This document shows positions 1-9,498 of a stretch of DNA of 56,711 nt, one piece after another. The notes under the pieces are model-generated. The model saw only the letters and a list, made by a program, of their open reading frames with translations. It searched no databases and was not told the origin of the DNA. Positions within the stretch are counted from its first letter, which is position 1; each line of letters opens with the position of its first letter. Position numbers and translations under genes: made by a program. The stretch is taken from positions 1 to 56,711 of the forward strand of contig PKFB01000011.1 in NCBI GenBank assembly GCA_002919305.1. Reading direction: 5' to 3'. The DNA comes from Actinomycetales bacterium (GTDB taxonomy: Bacteria > Actinomycetota > Actinomycetes > Mycobacteriales > Micromonosporaceae).

Positions 1-2
1 AG

Positions 3-2348
3 CTGGTCGAGGGTAAGGCGATCCAGATCCACCCGCTGGTCTGCACCGCGTTCAACGCGGACTTCGACGGCGACCAGATGGCGGTGCACGTACCGCTGTC
101 GGCCGAGGCTCAGGCCGAGGCCCGGATCCTGATGCTGTCGTCCAACAACATCCTCAAGCCGGCCGACGGTAAGCCGGTGACCATGCCCACCCAGGACATG
201 ATCATCGGTCTCTACCACCTGACGCACATGCGTGAGGGAGTGCCGGGCGAGGGGCGGGTGTTCTCCTCGGACGCCGAGGCCCAGATGGCCATGGACAACC
301 GGGAGCTGCACCTGCAGGCCCCGATCCAGGTCCGGATGAAGGGGCTCACCGGCGTCAACGAGGGGCCCGACAAGCCCGCGCCCATGCCGGAGGGATGGCA
401 GCCCGGTGATCCGGTGCTCCTGCGCACCACCCTGGGGCGGATTCTGTTCAACCAGACCCTCCCCGAGGACTACCCCTTCGTTAACTACGAGATCCGCAAG
501 TCGCAGCTGTCGGCGATCGTCAACGACCTGGCGGAGCGGTACCCGAAGGTGCAGCTGGCGGCGACGCTGGACGCCCTGAAGGAGGCCGGGTTCCACTGGG
601 CCACCTGGTCGGGTCTGACCATCGGTATGGAGGACGTGCCGCGTCCGCCGGCCAAGCCCGCCATTCTGGAGCGGTACGAGCGGGAGGCCGACCGGATCGA
701 CAGGCAGTACCAGCGTGGTCTGATGACCGCCGAGGAGCGCCGCGGCGAGCTGATCGAGATCTGGACCAAGGCCACCAACGAGATCGCCAAGGAGATGGAG
801 AACGCGTTGCCGCAGAGCAACCCGCTGTGGATGATGATCCACTCCGGGGCTCGTGGAAACATGCTCCAGCTCCGGCAGATCGCCGCTATCCGTGGTCTGG
901 TGGCCAACCCGAAGGGTGAGATCATCCCGCGGCCGATCAAGGCCAGCTACCGGGAGGGTCTGTCCGTGCTGGAGTACTTCATCTCCACGCACGGTGCCCG
1001 TAAGGGTCTGGCTGACACCGCGCTGCGGACCGCTGACTCCGGGTACCTGACCAGGCGTCTGGTGGACGTCTCCCAGGACGTGATCGTCCGCGAGGAGGAC
1101 TGCGGCACCGACCGCACCATCCCGCTGGAGATCGGGGTGGAGAACGCCAACGGCACGTTGGAGCGGCACCCCTACGCCGAGACCAGCGTGTACGCCCGGA
1201 CCCTGGCTCACGATGTCGTCGATGCCGAGGGCAACGTGCTCGTCAAGGCGGGTACGGACCTGAATGTGAGCGTCGTCGACAAGATGCTCGCCGCCGGCGT
1301 CAAGTCGGTGCGGGTGCGCAGCGTGCTCACCTGCGAGTCCCGGCTCGGGGTCTGCGCGGCCTGCTACGGTCGCTCCCTGCCGACCGGCAAGCGGGTGGAC
1401 GTGGGCGAGGCCGTGGGTATCATCGCCGCCCAGTCCATCGGTGAGCCCGGTACCCAGCTGACCATGCGGACGTTCCACACCGGTGGTGTCGCCGGTGACG
1501 ACATCACGCAGGGTCTGCCTCGGGTTACCGAGATCTTCGAGGCCCGGGTCCCGAAGGGGAAGGCGCCGATCGCCGAGACCGCTGGTCGGGTCCGGATCGA
1601 GGACGGCGAGAAGTCGCGGAAGATCATCGTCGTGCCGGATGACGGCAGCGATGAGGTCGTCTACGACAAGATCCCGCGCCGGGTGCGTCTCCGGGTGGCC
1701 GATGGTGACCACGTTGAGGTGGGCGAGAAGCTCACCGAGGGCACCATCGACCCGCACGAGCTGCTGCGGGTCCTAGGGCCTCGGGCGCTTCAGCTGCACC
1801 TGGTCCAGGAGGTCCAGGAGGTCTACCGCTCGCAGGGTGTGCAGATCCACGACAAGCACATTGAGATCATCATCCGCCAGATGCTCAAGCGGGTGATCGT
1901 GATCGATTCCGGGTCGACGGAGTTCCTGCCTGGCTCCCCGATCGATCGGGCGCAGTTCGAGGCCGAGAACCGTCGGGTGGTGGCCGAGGGCGGCGAGCCC
2001 GCCTCGGGTCGTCCGATCCTGATGGGTATCACCAAGGCCTCGCTGGCGACCGAGTCGTGGCTGTCGGCCGCCTCCTTCCAGGAGACGACCCGGGTGCTCA
2101 CCGACGCCGCGATCCAGGCCAAGAGCGACTCGCTGATCGGTCTGAAGGAGAACGTGATCATCGGAAAGCTCATCCCGGCTGGTACCGGTATCTCCCGGTA
2201 CCGCAACGTCCGGGTGGAGCCGACCGAAGAGGCCAAGGCGCGGGTGTACTCGATGACCGGGTACACCGAGTCCGACTACGGTTTCGGCCCGGCCAGTGGC
2301 CAGGCGGTGCCGTTGGACGACTTCGACCTGGGCAGCTTCGGCCGCTGA
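3..2348 (+). CDS. rpoC: DNA-directed RNA polymerase subunit beta' (C-terminal part)
   Basis: The reading frame is open from the window edge, so the 5' end is missing and 781 residues remain of a usual length near 1,290. RpoC carries the catalytic centre of RNA polymerase. The Mg2+-binding motif NADFDGDQM is at fragment residues 18-26. The second zinc site is visible as EEDCGTD followed by [11 protein letters not shown]. The trigger-loop and bridge-helix region reads [20 protein letters not shown]. The C-terminus ([10 protein letters not shown]) is complete and ends just before a strong terminator. The identification is certain from these universal motifs; only the upstream part is unseen. rpsL follows about 2.4 kb downstream, after two small membrane protein genes. 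Confidence 0.98.
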   Translation: MVEGKAIQIHPLVCTAFNADFDGDQMAVHVPLSAEAQAEARILMLSSNNILKPADGKPVTMPTQDMIIGLYHLTHMREGVPGEGRVFSSDAEAQMAMDNRELHLQAPIQVRMKGLTGVNEGPDKPAPMPEGWQPGDPVLLRTTLGRILFNQTLPEDYPFVNYEIRKSQLSAIVNDLAERYPKVQLAATLDALKEAGFHWATWSGLTIGMEDVPRPPAKPAILERYEREADRIDRQYQRGLMTAEERRGELIEIWTKATNEIAKEMENALPQSNPLWMMIHSGARGNMLQLRQIAAIRGLVANPKGEIIPRPIKASYREGLSVLEYFISTHGARKGLADTALRTADSGYLTRRLVDVSQDVIVREEDCGTDRTIPLEIGVENANGTLERHPYAETSVYARTLAHDVVDAEGNVLVKAGTDLNVSVVDKMLAAGVKSVRVRSVLTCESRLGVCAACYGRSLPTGKRVDVGEAVGIIAAQSIGEPGTQLTMRTFHTGGVAGDDITQGLPRVTEIFEARVPKGKAPIAETAGRVRIEDGEKSRKIIVVPDDGSDEVVYDKIPRRVRLRVADGDHVEVGEKLTEGTIDPHELLRVLGPRALQLHLVQEVQEVYRSQGVQIHDKHIEIIIRQMLKRVIVIDSGSTEFLPGSPIDRAQFEAENRRVVAEGGEPASGRPILMGITKASLATESWLSAASFQETTRVLTDAAIQAKSDSLIGLKENVIIGKLIPAGTGISRYRNVRVEPTEEAKARVYSMTGYTESDYGFGPASGQAVPLDDFDLGSFGR

Positions 2349-2365
2349 TCATTCGGTAGGCCAAC

Positions 2366-2395
2366 AGGCGGGCATGGTGATCACCATGCCCGCCT
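2366..2395 (+). terminator. Perfect palindromic terminator after rpoC
   Basis: AGGCGGGCATGGTGA is followed directly by its exact reverse complement and then TTT. It starts 18 nt after the rpoC stop. As RNA it folds into a stem with a TGATCA-centred loop and should end the rpoBC transcript. The U-tract is short, as is common in high-GC actinomycetes. Confidence 0.85.
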
Positions 2396-2718
2396 TTGCT
2401 ATTCCGGGCTGTTCCGATTATTCCGGGATCCGTGATGTCAAAACGGTACGCGGAGTCAGCTGTCCGACCCGCATACCCGATCTCGCTGTTCTTGATGACG
2501 CTCACGCTTGGTGCCATTTGGCAGCCTTAAAGGTTGGGAACCGGGGTAATCCCGGCTTAGCTCCCTGAATGTCGGTGATTTTGCGGTTGTGTGGCGAGGG
2601 CGATAGGGGAGAGGGTGCGGCATCATGGTGGGATGAACCAGGCCGGGCCGGGGCCACTCGGACCGAGTCGCTGTCAGTTTCCTCCCCATACCCGGGGATG
2701 TGGTCCAAGGAGGAGCGT

Positions 2719-3141
2719 GTGCATCCGGTGACCGCCATTCCGTCCTGGCAGGGACAGCCCGGATATGCCCCTGCGGCGCCGGTAGGCGGTGACATCGCGA
2801 GCGAACTCGCTCCCCTACGCCATCCGCTGGATCCGGATCCGGTCCCCTCTACCAAGGCGTTCGGTGTGCTAGCGCTTGGGATCGTCGCGTGCATGACCGC
2901 GCCGGTGGTCGGAGGGGTGATCCCGGCAGTCATGGCGTTATCGCTGGCCCGGGCAGCCCGAGCCGAGATGATCGAGGCTCAGGGCTTTTTGATCGGCGGC
3001 CGGTGGATTCGGCTGGGCGAGCGGCTAGCGTGGATCGCGGTGGTGATCGTGCTCACCGTTGTGGTGATTGGGGTGGTAGCGGCGTTGCTGCGGTATGGCG
3101 ATCCGACCGCTCCCCAGAACTTCGACTCCACCGTCGACTGA
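2719..3141 (+). CDS. Small two-segment membrane protein, DUF4190-like
   Basis: The protein has 140 residues. The GTG start is chosen because AAGGAGGA lies about 5 nt upstream and the frame further upstream has no convincing coding look. A Pro/Ala-rich cytoplasmic N-terminus of about 45 residues is followed by two hydrophobic segments (from AFGVLALGIVACMTAPVVGG and from LAWIAVVIVLTVVVIGVVAA) joined by a short loop rich in Arg and Glu. This two-helix layout resembles the DUF4190 family of actinobacterial membrane proteins, whose function is not known. The next gene starts 11 nt after the stop and has the same layout, so the two are probably co-transcribed and may be old paralogues. Function unknown. 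Confidence 0.7.
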   Translation: MHPVTAIPSWQGQPGYAPAAPVGGDIASELAPLRHPLDPDPVPSTKAFGVLALGIVACMTAPVVGGVIPAVMALSLARAARAEMIEAQGFLIGGRWIRLGERLAWIAVVIVLTVVVIGVVAALLRYGDPTAPQNFDSTVD

Positions 3142-3152
3142 CCAGGATGGAT

Positions 3153-4085
3153 ATGAGCGATCAGACCGGCGCACGGCCGGAAAGGGCTTTTACCTCCGAC
3201 GCCAGTGGTGACGAGACGTGGCGTCGGCCTGACCCTGGGTACTCTGCTCAAGCAGAGACGCCTACAGGGCAGGCTGAGACACCCACCACTCCAGGAGAGA
3301 CGGCGACCTCCTCGGGAGAAGAGAAGCCCGCTGGAGGAGCGCAACCCACCGCGGCGGAAGGGAGCCCTTCCGGAGGGAAGACACCTCCTTCAGGGGCACC
3401 CTCCGCAGGGATGCCTTCTGGGGGGACGGCGATGACGCCTCCCAGCCCTTCCCCGGCTCTGCCGCTCCCTATCTCCGTACCTCCCGCGGTGCTCACCGCT
3501 TTCTTCGGAGGGCCAGGCACCCCAGGGGGTGGGTACGCCGGTCCAGCTCCCGGGTACGCCGGCCCCCCGGTGCCTGGACAGCCTGGTGTGGTACCTGGGC
3601 AGCCCGGTGTGGTGCCTGCTGGTGTGGTGCCTGGTCCCCCGCCGCCTGGGCACGGTTATCCCGGTTACCTCGGCTACGGGCAGCCGGTGTATGTCGCCGC
3701 CACCCCACCCGGTCATCCGGTCCCACCGGGGTATCCGGTGGTCCCTGGTCCTGGGGGGTTCGGGCTGGCGTTTCCTCAGGTGACGCCGCAGACGAGTGGG
3801 CTGAGCGTGGGTGCCCTGGTGTGTGGCATTGTCACGTGCTTATTGGGGGTGCTGGCTTGTTGCTGGTGGCCGTTCGCTGTGCTGCCTAGCCTGGTGGGGG
3901 TCGGTGCCCTGGTGTTGGGGCGCTTTGGGATAAACCAGGTTGCTCAGTCAGGGGGTGCGGTGGTTGGCCGCGGGCTTGCGATTGCGGGTATGGTGATCGG
4001 TGGGGTCGGCGTTCTCCTGACGTTGATCTTTTTGCTCATTGGGGTCACCACCCCTATTGATCCGATAGCGACGTTACCCGACTGA
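3153..4085 (+). CDS. Proline-rich membrane protein, DUF4190-like
   Basis: The protein has about 310 residues; ATG 3153 is preferred because AGGA sits 5 nt upstream, and ATG 3147 is the alternative. The first half is disordered, rich in Pro, Gly, Thr and Glu, with imperfect PGQPGVV / PAGVVPG repeats near residues 140-170 followed by a Gly/Tyr/Pro-rich stretch. The C-terminal third has two hydrophobic segments (GALVCGIVTCLLGVLACCWW and GLAIAGMVIGGVGVLLTLIF) separated by VGALVLGRFGINQVAQSGG, the typical DUF4190 pattern. It sits 11 nt behind a gene of similar design. Its stop codon lies inside an imperfect tandem duplication that appears to have changed the C-terminus. Function unknown; a cell-envelope or division-associated role would be a guess. 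Confidence 0.75.
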   Translation: MSDQTGARPERAFTSDASGDETWRRPDPGYSAQAETPTGQAETPTTPGETATSSGEEKPAGGAQPTAAEGSPSGGKTPPSGAPSAGMPSGGTAMTPPSPSPALPLPISVPPAVLTAFFGGPGTPGGGYAGPAPGYAGPPVPGQPGVVPGQPGVVPAGVVPGPPPPGHGYPGYLGYGQPVYVAATPPGHPVPPGYPVVPGPGGFGLAFPQVTPQTSGLSVGALVCGIVTCLLGVLACCWWPFAVLPSLVGVGALVLGRFGINQVAQSGGAVVGRGLAIAGMVIGGVGVLLTLIFLLIGVTTPIDPIATLPD

Positions 4086-4125
4086 CGTTGATCTTTTTGG
4101 CATTGTGGGCGTCACATCTATTGAT
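4017..4125 (+). repeat. Imperfect tandem duplication across the stop of the DUF4190-like gene
   Basis: Copy 1 (4017-4061) and copy 2 (4082-4125) both begin CTGACGTTGATCTTTTTG, 18 identical bases, and both end CTATTGAT; the middle has diverged. The offset is 65 nt, not a multiple of three. Copy 1 is read as membrane-helix codons, while the gene's TGA stop falls in the first bases of copy 2. Confidence 0.75.
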
Positions 4126-4384
4126 TTCGGCTCTTTTGATAACAACGGGTCTCGGTAGCGTGGTGCTGGGCGCCGCAGCTGCTGGTTCCGGGGTCCTGTC
4201 GGGGTGCTCTTACTGCCGAGGTATCCTTGACAGGAGTTCACATCGTGGTGGCGCGTGCCATCATTTCGGACGGTAGGCCGCTGAGACGGTTGGCTAGTCG
4301 CGGGGCTAGAGCTGGCCGAAAGAGCGGTCCGGTCAAACGGCCAATGTCAGTCGGGTAACCACTGACAGGCCGGCCGGTCTCGTT
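4126..4384. other. Intergenic stretch upstream of the rpsL promoter
   Basis: No convincing gene. A short open frame (4088-4276) reads as the frame-shifted continuation of the duplicated DUF4190-gene tail and then loses coding character. A TTGACA at 4227-4232 has no matching -10 box. Confidence 0.5.
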
Positions 4385-4413
4385 TTGACCCGCGTCTTCA
4401 CGGTGGGTACTCT
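4385..4413 (+). promoter_or_regulatory. Predicted housekeeping promoter of the rpsL operon
   Basis: TTGACC, a 17-nt spacer and TACTCT match the main actinobacterial sigma factor consensus (TTGACN, TANNNT). Transcription would start near 4420, giving a leader of about 330 nt before rpsL. This is prediction from sequence only. Confidence 0.6.
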
Positions 4414-4581
4414 TTCTCCTCGTGCCTAGGCGCTGCCTGGGCACAATGCGCGTGCGCCCCGCACGCCGGCAAGCCTTGGGTCGCTCCGCTTAGCCGACAA
4501 GCTAGTCGGACAGATCCAGGGCCAGGGCGTCGCGCCTTCGACATCTCCACCGACCGCGATGCGTCGGATGGAGCCGCGCGG

Positions 4582-4608
4582 GCGACACGCCCGACCGCGG
4601 GGGTCGGA
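4582..4608 (+). promoter_or_regulatory. Conserved hairpin in the rpsL leader (copy 1)
   Basis: A 27-nt block contains the perfect 6-bp stem CCGACC-GCGGG-GGTCGG. The whole block, starting GCGACACG, is identical to 9499-9525 in the rpsJ leader. It is directly followed by the 14-nt perfect palindrome GGAGCCGCGGCTCC (4606-4619). Its place in the 5' leader of two ribosomal operons suggests a shared RNA regulatory or processing element; this is inference. Confidence 0.65.
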
Positions 4609-4750
4609 GCCGCGGCTCCGACCAGCCGCTGGCGCCAGCCGGCGGTCGAGCAGGACCTCGCCACATAAGTGGCAGGTTTGAAGGACGACGGTCCCTACCC
4701 GTACGGGCGGTGGACCACCCGGAGTGGAGAGACCGGAGCGGAGAGACTAG

Positions 4751-5125
4751 GTGCCCACAATCCAGCAGCTGGTCCGTAAGGGCCGCAAGGCGAAGGTCAA
4801 CAAGAGCAAGACGCCGGCGCTGAAGGGCTGCCCGCAGCGGCGCGGCGTGTGCACGCGCGTGTACACGACCACTCCGAAGAAGCCGAACTCGGCGCTGCGT
4901 AAGGTCGCCCGGGTGCGGTTGATGAGCGGTTTCGAGGTGACCGCGTACATTCCCGGCGTTGGCCATAACCTGCAGGAGCACTCGATTGTGCTGGTCCGCG
5001 GCGGCCGTGTGAAGGATCTTCCCGGCGTCCGCTACAAGATCATCCGGGGATCGCTGGACACTCAGGGCGTGCGTAACCGCAAGCAGGCCCGCAGCCGTTA
5101 CGGTGCGAAGAAGGAGAAGAGCTGA
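4751..5125 (+). CDS. rpsL: 30S ribosomal protein S12
   Basis: At 124 residues it has the usual S12 length. S12 sits at the decoding centre and affects translational accuracy. The start is GTG with GGAGAG 5 nt upstream. Conserved blocks are [11 protein letters not shown] at the N-terminus, the decoding loop [15 protein letters not shown] and [11 protein letters not shown]. The lysines of these two loops, where streptomycin-resistance substitutions occur in other bacteria, are the normal ones. It is first in the str operon, behind a leader of about 330 nt, with rpsG 1 nt downstream. Confidence 0.98.
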   Translation: MPTIQQLVRKGRKAKVNKSKTPALKGCPQRRGVCTRVYTTTPKKPNSALRKVARVRLMSGFEVTAYIPGVGHNLQEHSIVLVRGGRVKDLPGVRYKIIRGSLDTQGVRNRKQARSRYGAKKEKS

Positions 5126-5126
5126 T

Positions 5127-5597
5127 ATGCCGCGTAAGGGCCCCGCTCCGCGCCGGCCGCTGCCTGCGGACCCGGTGTATGGCTCAGTGCTGGTTACCCA
5201 GCTGATCAACAAGGTTTTGGTCAACGGGAAGCGCCAGCTTGCCGAGCGCATCGTGTACGGCGCCCTGGAGGGGTGCCGGGAGAAGACCGGCACCGACCCT
5301 GTTGTGACCCTCAAGCGGGCATTGGACAACGTGAAGCCCACCCTCGAGGTGCGCAGCCGTCGGGTTGGTGGCGCCACCTACCAGGTGCCGGTGGAGGTGC
5401 GCCCCGCGCGGGCTACCACGCTGGGTATGCGTTGGCTGGTGCAGTACGCCCGTGCCCGTCGTGAGAAGACCATGACCGAGCGCCTGATGAACGAGCTGCT
5501 CGACGCCAGCAATGGCTTGGGCGCCAGTGTCAAGCGGCGCGAGGACACCCACAAGATGGCGGAGTCCAACAAGGCCTTCGCGCACTACCGCTGGTAA
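5127..5597 (+). CDS. rpsG: 30S ribosomal protein S7
   Basis: The protein has 156 residues, the standard length. ATG 5127 starts one base after the rpsL stop and is preceded by AAGGAGAAGAG, giving tight translational coupling. S7 nucleates assembly of the 30S head by binding 16S rRNA. Family signatures include [37 protein letters not shown], the beta-hairpin region [11 protein letters not shown] and the C-terminal NKAFAHYRW. The next gene, fusA, follows after 147 nt, a gap long enough for an internal promoter or processing site. Confidence 0.98.
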   Translation: MPRKGPAPRRPLPADPVYGSVLVTQLINKVLVNGKRQLAERIVYGALEGCREKTGTDPVVTLKRALDNVKPTLEVRSRRVGGATYQVPVEVRPARATTLGMRWLVQYARARREKTMTERLMNELLDASNGLGASVKRREDTHKMAESNKAFAHYRW

Positions 5598-5744
5598 GGA
5601 ACCCGTCGGGCCTTCAACGGCCGGTCCCGAGTTAGATGAATGCCGGATCACCGGATGCTACGCGGATCGGGAACAGTCGGACCCCGGGGAGCGTTCCTAG
5701 GCCAGGAACTAACGTCGCTTCGCGAGGAAGAGTAGGGACTACCA

Positions 5745-7841
5745 GTGGCTAACGCAGACGCCGCGCTGGCCAGGCTTCGCAACATCGGCATCATGGCACA
5801 TATCGATGCCGGGAAGACCACCACGACCGAGCGCATCCTGTTCTACACCGGTATTACTCACAAGATCGGTGAGGTCCATGATGGCGCCGCCACCATGGAC
5901 TGGATGGAGCAGGAGCAGGAGCGTGGCATCACGATCACTTCGGCTGCGACGAAGTGTGAGTGGAAGGGCCACACCATCCAGATCATCGACACCCCGGGCC
6001 ACGTCGACTTCACGGTCGAGGTGGAGCGGTCGCTACGCGTGCTCGACGGTGCTATCGCGGTTTACGACGGTGTCGCCGGCGTTGAGCCGCAGACCGAGAA
6101 CGTGTGGCGTCAGGCGGATAAGTACAACGTCCCGCGGATGTGCTTCGTTAACAAGCTCGACCGCACCGGGGCGGACTTCTTCCGCTGCGTCGACATGATG
6201 GTGGACCGGCTCAACGCCACCCCGTTGGTGCTCCAGCTGCCTATCGGTAGCGAGGCGAACTTCATCGGTGTGGTCGACCTGGTCGAGATGCGTGCCCTTA
6301 CCTGGCGCGGCGAGACCGTCAAGGGCGAGGACTACACCGTCGAGGAGATTCCCGCGGATCTGGCCGACCAGGCCGCTGAGTACCGCGAGAAGCTGCTCGA
6401 AACCCTCTCCGAGGCCGACGACTCCATCATGGAGAAGTACCTGGAGGGTGAGGAGCTGACGGTCGCGGAGATCAAGGCGGCGATTCGGCGCGCCACGATC
6501 GCGGGCAAGCTCAACCCGGTGCTGTGTGGCTCCGCCTTCAAGAACAAGGGCATCCAGCCCATGCTGGATGCGGTCATCGACTACCTGCCCAGCCCGCTGG
6601 ACATCGCCGCGATTGAGGGGACCGCCATGGATGGCGAGACCCCCATGCAGCGTAAGCCCAGCGTGTCCGAGCCGTTCGCGGCTCTGGCCTTCAAGATCCA
6701 GACTGACCAGCACCTGGGCAAGCTCACCTATGTCCGGGTCTACTCCGGTCGGATCGAGTCCGGTTCGCAGGTGATCAACTCCACCAAGGATCGCAAGGAA
6801 CGCATCGGCAAGATCTTCCAGATGCACGCCAACAAGCGTGAGGAGCGGTCCTTTGCCCAGGCGGGTGACATCATCGCGGTGCAGGGTCTGAAGCAGACCA
6901 CCACCGGTGACACCCTCTGCGACCCGGCCAGCCCTGTCATCCTGGAGTCGATGACGTTCCCGGACCCGGTCATCTCTGTGGCCATCGAGCCCAAGAGCAA
7001 GGCCGACCAGGACCGGCTCAGCACAGCGATCCAGAAGCTGGCTGAGGAAGACCCGACCTTCCAGGTCCAAAACGACGAGGAGACCGGTCAGACGGTCATC
7101 AAGGGGATGGGTGAGCTCCACCTGGAGATCCTTGTTGACCGGATGAAGCGGGAGTTCCGCGTCGAGGCCAACGTCGGTAAGCCGCAGGTGGCCTACCGCG
7201 AGACCATTCGGCGCCCTGTGGAGCGGGTCTCCTACCTGCACAAGAAGCAGACGGGTGGCTCCGGTCAGTACGCCCGTGTGGTGATCAACCTCGAGCCGTT
7301 GCCGCTGGACAGCAACACGACATACGAGTTCGAGAACCAGATCACCGGTGGGCGTATCCCCAAGGAGTACATCCCGTCGGTCGACGCGGGTATTCAGGAC
7401 GCCATGCAGTACGGCGTGCTAGCCGGCTACCCGCTGGTTGGCCTCAAGGTCACCCTGGTGGACGGTCAGTACCACGAGGTTGACTCGTCCGAGATGGCCT
7501 TCAAGATCGCGGGTGCGATGGCGCTGAAGGAGGCCGCCCGTCAGGCCAACCCGGTGCTCCTTGAGCCGATTGCGGCGGTGGAGGTCGTCACGCCCGAGGA
7601 GTACATGGGGGACGTGATCGGTGACCTCAACTCCCGCCGCGGCACCATCCAGGCGATGGAGGAGCGGGGCGGTAACCGTGTCGTCCGAGCGCTGGTGCCT
7701 ATCAGCGAGATGTTCGGCTACGTCGGTGACCTCCGGTCCAAGACCCAGGGTCGGGCGAGCTACACCATGGTGTTCGACTCCTACGCCGAGGTTCCCGTTA
7801 ACGTGGCGAAGGAGATCATCGCGAAGGCAACGGGTGAGTGA
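5745..7841 (+). CDS. fusA: Translation elongation factor G
   Basis: The protein has 698 residues from a GTG start. EF-G is the GTPase that drives ribosomal translocation and, with RRF, ribosome recycling. The P-loop AHIDAGKT is at residues 18-25, with DTPGH and NKLD motifs following. Switch I is visible as [18 protein letters not shown]. Domains II to V follow in the normal order, including the domain IV region [17 protein letters not shown] and the C-terminal [14 protein letters not shown]. The length and motifs fit the canonical bacterial EF-G rather than the EF-G2 paralogue, as does the location between rpsG and tuf. Confidence 0.98.
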   Translation: MANADAALARLRNIGIMAHIDAGKTTTTERILFYTGITHKIGEVHDGAATMDWMEQEQERGITITSAATKCEWKGHTIQIIDTPGHVDFTVEVERSLRVLDGAIAVYDGVAGVEPQTENVWRQADKYNVPRMCFVNKLDRTGADFFRCVDMMVDRLNATPLVLQLPIGSEANFIGVVDLVEMRALTWRGETVKGEDYTVEEIPADLADQAAEYREKLLETLSEADDSIMEKYLEGEELTVAEIKAAIRRATIAGKLNPVLCGSAFKNKGIQPMLDAVIDYLPSPLDIAAIEGTAMDGETPMQRKPSVSEPFAALAFKIQTDQHLGKLTYVRVYSGRIESGSQVINSTKDRKERIGKIFQMHANKREERSFAQAGDIIAVQGLKQTTTGDTLCDPASPVILESMTFPDPVISVAIEPKSKADQDRLSTAIQKLAEEDPTFQVQNDEETGQTVIKGMGELHLEILVDRMKREFRVEANVGKPQVAYRETIRRPVERVSYLHKKQTGGSGQYARVVINLEPLPLDSNTTYEFENQITGGRIPKEYIPSVDAGIQDAMQYGVLAGYPLVGLKVTLVDGQYHEVDSSEMAFKIAGAMALKEAARQANPVLLEPIAAVEVVTPEEYMGDVIGDLNSRRGTIQAMEERGGNRVVRALVPISEMFGYVGDLRSKTQGRASYTMVFDSYAEVPVNVAKEIIAKATGE

Positions 7842-8030
7842 GCATCACGGCGGAGCGAGCCCGAAACTAAGCCTGGGTGCTGTGGAGACGACGGGTCGGT
7901 GACCCGACGTCGAGGCGCACTAGCACGAACGGTATGAATGCTGATCGGGACTGTGGCCCCCTCACCGGGGTGACAGAGCCGACAAAACCAGTGGTCGCCG
8001 CTATGGGGGCCAGCGAAGAGGAGTTCTCCT

Positions 8031-8053
8031 CGTACATGTACACCACATGTACG
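8031..8053 (+). promoter_or_regulatory. 9-bp hairpin in the tuf leader
   Basis: CGTACATGT, loop ACACC and ACATGTACG form a perfect 9-bp stem. It ends about 29 nt before the AGGAGGA ribosome binding site of tuf (8082-8088). The 252-nt gap between fusA and tuf also holds a CGGGTC/GACCCG stem near 7895-7912. A role in translation control, mRNA stability or attenuation is inferred from position only. Confidence 0.55.
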
Positions 8054-8093
8054 GGGGTGTTCCGGACCAGTAATAAGTCCTAGGAGGACACCA

Positions 8094-9287
8094 GTGGCGA
8101 AGGCGAAGTTCGAGCGGACTAAGCCGCACGTCAACATCGGCACCATCGGCCACATCGACCATGGCAAGACGACGCTGACGGCGGCCATTACCAAGGTCCT
8201 GCACGACAAGTACCCGGACATTAACCCCTACACGCCGTTCGACGAGATCGACAAGGCGCCGGAGGAGAAGGCCCGCGGTATCACGATCTCGATCGCGCAC
8301 GTCGAGTACCAGACCGAGAAGCGGCACTACGCGCACGTCGACTGCCCCGGTCACGCCGACTACATCAAGAACATGATCACCGGTGCGGCGCAGATGGACG
8401 GCGCCATCCTGGTGGTGTCGGCGACCGACGGTCCGATGCCGCAGACCAAGGAGCACGTGCTGCTGGCCCGTCAGGTCGGCGTCCCCTCCATCGTCGTGGC
8501 GCTCAACAAGAGCGACATGGTCGATGACGAGGAGCTGCTGGACCTGGTCGAGCTGGAGGTCCGTGAGCTGCTGAGCGCCTACGAGTTCCCCGGTGACGAG
8601 GTGCCGGTGGTGCGGGTCTCCGCGCTGAAGGCTCTGGAGGGCGACCCCACCTGGTCCCAGAAGCTCCTGGAGCTGCTGGACGCGGTGGACGAGTCCATCC
8701 CCGAGCCGGAGCGGGCCATCGACAAGCCGTTCTTGATGCCGATCGAGGACGTGTTCACCATCACCGGTCGCGGTACGGTGGTCACCGGTCGTGTCGAGCG
8801 CGGCATCCTGAAGCCGAACGAGGAAGTCGAGATCGTCGGTCTCCGGGAGAAGGCGATCAAGACCACCGTCACCGGCATCGAGATGTTCCGCAAGGTGCTG
8901 GAAGACGCCCGTGCCGGTGAGAACGTCGGTCTGCTGCTGCGCGGTGTGAAGCGTGAGGAAGTCGAGCGTGGCATGGTCGTGGTGAAGCCCGGCACCGCCA
9001 CGCCGCACACCCAGTTCGAGGCTCAGGTTTACGTCCTGTCCAAGGACGAGGGTGGGCGCCACACGCCGTTCTTCAACAACTACCGTCCGCAGTTCTACTT
9101 CCGGACCACGGACGTGACCGGTGTCATCACCCTGCCTGAGGGCACCGAGATGGTCATGCCCGGTGACAACACCGCCATGACCGTCGAGCTGATCCAGCCC
9201 ATCGCCATGGAGGAGGGTCTGCTCTTCGCGATCCGCGAGGGTGGCCGCACCGTGGGATCGGGCCGGGTCACCAAGATCATCAAGTGA
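8094..9287 (+). CDS. tuf: Translation elongation factor Tu
   Basis: The protein has 397 residues and starts with GTG behind AGGAGGACACCA. EF-Tu delivers aminoacyl-tRNA to the ribosome. It shows GHIDHGKT at residues 19-26, DCPGH near residue 83 and NKSD near residue 138, the three GTP-binding motifs. Domains 2 and 3 are complete, ending [15 protein letters not shown]. One small oddity is Met at residue 294 in VERGMV, where most EF-Tu proteins read ERGQV. The 252-nt gap from fusA, with its own hairpin, suggests a separate tuf transcript or regulated internal start. Confidence 0.98.
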   Translation: MAKAKFERTKPHVNIGTIGHIDHGKTTLTAAITKVLHDKYPDINPYTPFDEIDKAPEEKARGITISIAHVEYQTEKRHYAHVDCPGHADYIKNMITGAAQMDGAILVVSATDGPMPQTKEHVLLARQVGVPSIVVALNKSDMVDDEELLDLVELEVRELLSAYEFPGDEVPVVRVSALKALEGDPTWSQKLLELLDAVDESIPEPERAIDKPFLMPIEDVFTITGRGTVVTGRVERGILKPNEEVEIVGLREKAIKTTVTGIEMFRKVLEDARAGENVGLLLRGVKREEVERGMVVVKPGTATPHTQFEAQVYVLSKDEGGRHTPFFNNYRPQFYFRTTDVTGVITLPEGTEMVMPGDNTAMTVELIQPIAMEEGLLFAIREGGRTVGSGRVTKIIK

Positions 9288-9309
9288 GAGTCCATACCCG
9301 ATTTCATGG

Positions 9310-9328
9310 TGCCGTAGCCCCTACGGCA
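9310..9328 (+). terminator. Hairpin just after tuf
   Basis: TGCCGTAG, loop CCC and CTACGGCA form an 8-bp perfect stem starting 23 nt after the tuf stop, followed by TAATG. It may be a weak terminator or an RNA-processing or stability hairpin separating tuf from the S10 operon. Confidence 0.5.
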
Positions 9329-9498
9329 TAATGAACAGGTTGCGTCCACGGGGCGGATGTGGGTCGCTGCTCGTCACCGAGTCGGCCCGCCCACACCGCC
9401 CCGTATGGCGCCCGGCTGCCGACAGGTGTCTCCGACATAAGCCGGTCGCCTCCCTCCAGGGAAAGCGAACGAGCAATGGCGGAGCCTGGTTCAGCAGC

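Noticed and set aside
3570-3640. Short repeats in the DUF4190-like gene as a non-coding repeat array
   Set aside because: They keep the reading frame and encode PGQPGVV units, so they are protein repeats.
4227-4232. TTGACA as a -35 box
   Set aside because: No TANNNT at a fitting distance; the pair at 4385-4413 is better placed.
4088-4276. A 62-codon frame after the DUF4190-like gene
   Set aside because: It starts inside the duplicated 3' end of that gene, lacks a ribosome binding site and loses coding character after about 30 codons.
6033-7241. A 402-codon open frame on the minus strand inside fusA
   Set aside because: Mirror frame of a high-GC gene; rich in Leu/Asp/His/Arg without recognisable motifs.
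8001-9062. A 353-codon open frame on the minus strand inside tuf
   Set aside because: Same mirror effect; it also runs across the tuf leader hairpin and start.
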